DNA from: Paracoccaceae bacterium
GTDB taxonomy: Bacteria > Pseudomonadota > Alphaproteobacteria > Rhodobacterales > Rhodobacteraceae
Assembly: GCA_017854585.1 (NCBI GenBank)
Contig: JAFMHK010000011.1
Location: 1 to 64,000, forward strand
Length of the DNA: 64,000 bases
Direction: 5' to 3'
This document shows positions 61,482 through 64,000 of this stretch, piece after piece. Under the pieces are notes generated by a model. The model was given only the letters and a program-made list of their open reading frames with translations, was not told where the DNA came from and did not search any database. Each line of letters starts with the position of its first letter. Position 1 is the stretch's first letter. The translations under genes were made by a program, and so were the position numbers.

Positions 61482-62212
61482 CACAGTTCATCCACGGTGC
61501 GCGGAAAGATCGATTGGAACCCTTCGGCGTATTTGCAGTCCCGCCCGCCTGACTGGCCACCGGAATTACGCTTGAAATGGTTCGCGCGCTGTTGGGCCAC
61601 GCGTGTGTAGTAATCCCAAAGGTGAACCTGCCCGTTCATGTGTTCCATTGCGGCGCGCTTCTTGTCCCAAACGGGCGTGATGTCGAGGAATGTATCGGGC
61701 TTCCACCCCATCTGTTCGGTCTGATGCGGTTCGAACAGATACAACTGCGGCGCGCCCAAGACCTTTTCGCCGGGGTTGTGGCCCCATGCCTGCGCGATCA
61801 TGCGCACCTCGAGCGCGACTTGCGTCATGTACATGTGATCGGTGTTGTAGGGGTCGTATTGGCTGTGGCTCATCATGAAGGCGGGTTGCACCTTGCGGAT
61901 CAGATCGACGAGTTTGTCCTTGTCCCCGCGATCCAATTGCAGCGGGTAATCCCCGAGATCGAAACATTCGAGACGGTGAACGCCAAGGGCTTCGGCGGCT
62001 GCTTCGGCCTCGCCGCGCCGGATGTCCTTGACCTCCTGAAGCGACTTGCCTTCCTTCCACAGTTTGGCGCTTTCGCCACGCTCTCCAAAGGACATGCATG
62101 CAACGGTGACGTCGTATCCCATCTCTGCATGCAGCGCGATCGCGCCGCCGCAGCGCCACACGAAATCAGCGGCATGTGCGGAGAGAACGAGGGCGGTTTT
62201 ATTCTGTGACAT
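61481..62212 (-). CDS. galB: 4-oxalomesaconate hydratase-like protein (PIG-L family)
   Basis: A 243-residue PIG-L/LmbE-fold metalloenzyme strongly like Gal[79 protein letters not shown] and [20 protein letters not shown]. The zinc site follows the PIG-L pattern AHxxD with HxxH-type ligands (TDHMYM). It hydrates 4-oxalomesaconate to 4-carboxy-4-hydroxy-2-oxoadipate. It is first in the unit galB-ligK-galD-oxidoreductase, divergent from a double-HTH LysR gene 250 bases away. Confidence 0.9.
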   Translation of the reverse strand: MSQNKTALVLSAHAADFVWRCGGAIALHAEMGYDVTVACMSFGERGESAKLWKEGKSLQEVKDIRRGEAEAAAEALGVHRLECFDLGDYPLQLDRGDKDKLVDLIRKVQPAFMMSHSQYDPYNTDHMYMTQVALEVRMIAQAWGHNPGEKVLGAPQLYLFEPHQTEQMGWKPDTFLDITPVWDKKRAAMEHMNGQVHLWDYYTRVAQQRANHFKRNSGGQSGGRDCKYAEGFQSIFPRTVDEL

Positions 62213-62463
62213 CGTGGACTCCGGATGCTTATGGATCTCCACCATCCCACCAAATCGGTCGTTCCGACAAATCCGAAGCGTGTTGGTTAGGATTAGTTTT
62301 TGCTATAACGATGCGATGAATATGAGGCCCTCAACTAGGAATCCGGCTTTGATACGCGGGATCAGTTCTATGCGGTCTGGGCTTCCGCAATGCAAGAAGT
62401 GCTACAAGACCATGAGAGGGCGGACCTCCAGATGCTCAATGCCAAACCAGAACGCGTGATGCC

Positions 62464-63669
62464 TTGATTTCGCGTAATCTCAGACATTTTCGCGTGTTCC
62501 TTGCGGTGGCGGAGCTTGGGTCGCTGACGCTCGCCTCTGAACGGTGTCATGTCTCGCAGCCAGCGGTGACGCAGGCTTTGACCAAGCTGGAACGGGAGGC
62601 CGGCGGTGCGCTGTTCGAACGGACGCGTGCGGGTATTTTCCTGTCTGAACGCGGACGGCTGTTCGAGGCGCGGATCCGTCGCGCGATGCTGCGGCTGGAT
62701 GGGGCGTTGGCCGGTGTGTCGCCCCGGTTGCCTCTGACGGCGACGACCGCGCAACTGCGCGCGCTGGTCGGCATGACCGAGGTGCAGAACTACACTTTGG
62801 CTGCGCGCGACCTTGGCCTTGCGCAACCGACCGTCCATCGGGCAATCGCCCAGATCGAGAGGGAGGCCGCCCGCCCGATGTTCGAGCGCACGTCCTTCGG
62901 GATGGTGCCGACACGCGCCTGTCGCGAGATCGCACTTGCCGCACGTCTGGCCTTTTCCGAGTTCCAGCAAGCCGAGGTCGACCTTGCGGATTTCGATGGC
63001 CGTGAGGTCGGTCAGATCACTTTGGGTGCGTTGCCTCTTTCTCGGTCTGTCCTGTTGCCAGCGGCGTTGGCCGCGTTTCGCGCCCGGCGGCCCAAATTGC
63101 GCGTGACGGTCTTCGATGGCCCCTATGGTGAGATGTTGGGCGCGGTCAGGCGTGGCGACATGGATTTCATGATCGGCGCACTGCGCGACCCGCATCCGAT
63201 CGAGGATATCGTGCAGGAGAAGTTGTTTGAGGACAGCCTGTCGGTGGTCGCCCGGAAAGGTCATCCGCTGACGAACATGGCGCAGGGCAAACTTGGGTCC
63301 CTTGTTCAATATCCTTGGGTCGTTCCCCGATCGGGAACACCATCCCGGTTGCAGTTTGATGCGGCATTCAATCGTGCACGTCTGGCGCCGCCGGACAGCA
63401 TTCTGGAATGCGGATCCATCCTGCTGATGCGCGAATTGCTGAGCCGAAGCGACATGTTGGGCTGTATTTCAGAGCATCAGGCCGAGGCGGAGGTATCGAA
63501 CGGGCTGATCATCCGGCTGGATGCGGATGTGTCATGGACCGGTCGCGCCATCGGGCTGACGTATCGCAAGGATTGGCTGCCCACCAAGGCACAAGCCCTG
63601 TTGCTGGATATGATCCGCGAAGCGGCACTGAAGATGCGCAGGGGCGAGGAACGTGCCGCCGCGACCTAG
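62464..63669 (+). CDS. LysR-type regulator with two N-terminal HTH domains
   Basis: A 401-residue regulator. HTH 1 covers about residues 5-65 (LRHFRVFLAVAELGSLTLAS, VSQPAVTQALTKLEREAG). HTH 2 covers about 95-155 (LRALVGMTEVQNYTLAARDL, LAQPTVHRAIAQIEREAA). The effector domain follows from about 185 (ITLGALPLSRSVLLPAALAA, DFMIGALRDPHPIEDIVQEK). Its layout matches the regulator at 55.2 kb. TTG is the only start that keeps HTH 1 entire; there is no convincing ribosome site before it. It is divergent from galB, so it is likely to control the oxalomesaconate genes, as LysR-type GalR does in Pseudomonas. Confidence 0.88.
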   Translation: MISRNLRHFRVFLAVAELGSLTLASERCHVSQPAVTQALTKLEREAGGALFERTRAGIFLSERGRLFEARIRRAMLRLDGALAGVSPRLPLTATTAQLRALVGMTEVQNYTLAARDLGLAQPTVHRAIAQIEREAARPMFERTSFGMVPTRACREIALAARLAFSEFQQAEVDLADFDGREVGQITLGALPLSRSVLLPAALAAFRARRPKLRVTVFDGPYGEMLGAVRRGDMDFMIGALRDPHPIEDIVQEKLFEDSLSVVARKGHPLTNMAQGKLGSLVQYPWVVPRSGTPSRLQFDAAFNRARLAPPDSILECGSILLMRELLSRSDMLGCISEHQAEAEVSNGLIIRLDADVSWTGRAIGLTYRKDWLPTKAQALLLDMIREAALKMRRGEERAAAT

Positions 63670-63747
63670 CGCGTTTGCCGGACCACGATGCCCCAGCAGG
63701 GCTGCCCCGGCGAGGCCCTTGGAAAAGGGGTTCTATGGCCCCGTCGG

Positions 63748-64000
63748 TTACTCTTCGGGGCGCTTGTCCATCACGGGTAGCGGAATTGAAAAGCCGGTTT
63801 TGACGCGGTCCATCACGACACTGGTGCGAAATTTCGCGATGTTTTCCTCTGCAAAGAAATGGCGCCGCGTGAAGGCTTCGTAATCGGCCATGTCACTGGC
63901 CGAAAGAATGAGCAGAAAATCGCTGTTTCCCGTGATGTAATAGCATTGCATCACCTCGGGTGCGGCCTTCATGCGTTCGCGAAAACGATCCAGATCGGCG
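63748..64000 (-). CDS. Lrp/AsnC family regulator, C-terminal part (runs off window)
   Basis: The last 83 residues of an Lrp-type regulator: PEVMQCYYITGNSDFLLILS, then ADYEAFTRRHFFAEENIAKF, TSVVMDRVKTGFSIPL. This is the RAM (AsnC_trans_reg) ligand-binding domain. The HTH lies beyond the right edge. It is convergent with the LysR gene, about 80 bases away. Confidence 0.85.
   Translation of the reverse strand, partial: ADLDRFRERMKAAPEVMQCYYITGNSDFLLILSASDMADYEAFTRRHFFAEENIAKFRTSVVMDRVKTGFSIPLPVMDKRPEE

Noticed and set aside
1-64000. tRNA, rRNA, CRISPR arrays, prophage or complete IS elements
   Set aside because: Looked for by eye (T-loop GGTTCGAATCC-like strings, spaced direct repeats, integrase or capsid motifs). 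None was found, but small RNAs cannot be excluded without a covariance search.

Overview
This window reads as chromosomal DNA of a marine-type alphaproteobacterium, most likely the Roseobacter group of Rhodobacterales. The basis is the GC-rich coding with GTG and TTG starts, the alphaproteobacterial curli protein CsgH, TctABC-type and multiple Opp/Dpp-type transporters, and a meta-cleavage lower pathway. This placement is inference, because no rRNA or other marker gene is present. I saw no tRNA, rRNA, CRISPR array, prophage or intact insertion sequence.

Layout. 1-3.4 kb: a decayed edge with a partial membrane protein, an IS5-type transposase tail, GNAT and SDR remnants, a secreted protein, a DUF4260 protein and a LysR regulator. 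3.4-12.5 kb: an FAD amine/amino-acid oxidase divergent from an RpiR regulator, which leads a dipeptide-type ABC transporter and an MlrC-like M81 metallopeptidase. 12.7-24.8 kb: a beta-hydroxyacid-type dehydrogenase divergent from an Lrp regulator, a second peptide-type ABC system whose binding protein lies beyond a LysR gene, then a CocE-type hydrolase and a DUF3604 protein. 24.8-26 kb: a decayed stretch holding a frameshifted HxlR+SCP2-like regulator. 26-30.2 kb: a GntR-controlled cluster (citryl-CoA lyase-like, CoA ligase-like, VOC, GST). 30.7-34.7 kb: a curli locus (two curlins, CsgH, a predicted beta-barrel and a LuxR regulator) without csgG/E/F. 35.6-44.3 kb: a third peptide-type ABC transporter with N-formylglutamate-amidohydrolase-like and aspartoacylase-like enzymes, divergent from a LysR gene. 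44.8-50.9 kb: a cyclic-nucleotide block (CHASE2 cyclase, FecR protein, MBL hydrolase, two membrane-anchored cNMP-binding proteins). 51.3-63.7 kb: a TctABC transporter, a TauE-type exporter, and a catabolic cluster containing galB-, ligK- and galD-like genes for 4-oxalomesaconate, a PDC-lactonase-like amidohydrolase and a dihydroxyphthalate-decarboxylase-like protein. That cluster is flanked by two LysR regulators that each carry two helix-turn-helix domains. The window closes in a partial Lrp gene.

How the genes fit together. This is largely an uptake-and-catabolism region. Three complete binding-protein/permease/ATPase sets of the peptide family each sit with their own hydrolases and regulator, so each probably serves a different peptide-like or acylated amino acid substrate. 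The TctABC system and the oxalomesaconate enzymes look like one aromatic-acid or tricarboxylate route, fed by a ring-cleavage step encoded elsewhere. The curli block and the cyclic-nucleotide block are the two non-metabolic islands. The cyclic-nucleotide block is the best candidate here for an undescribed system.
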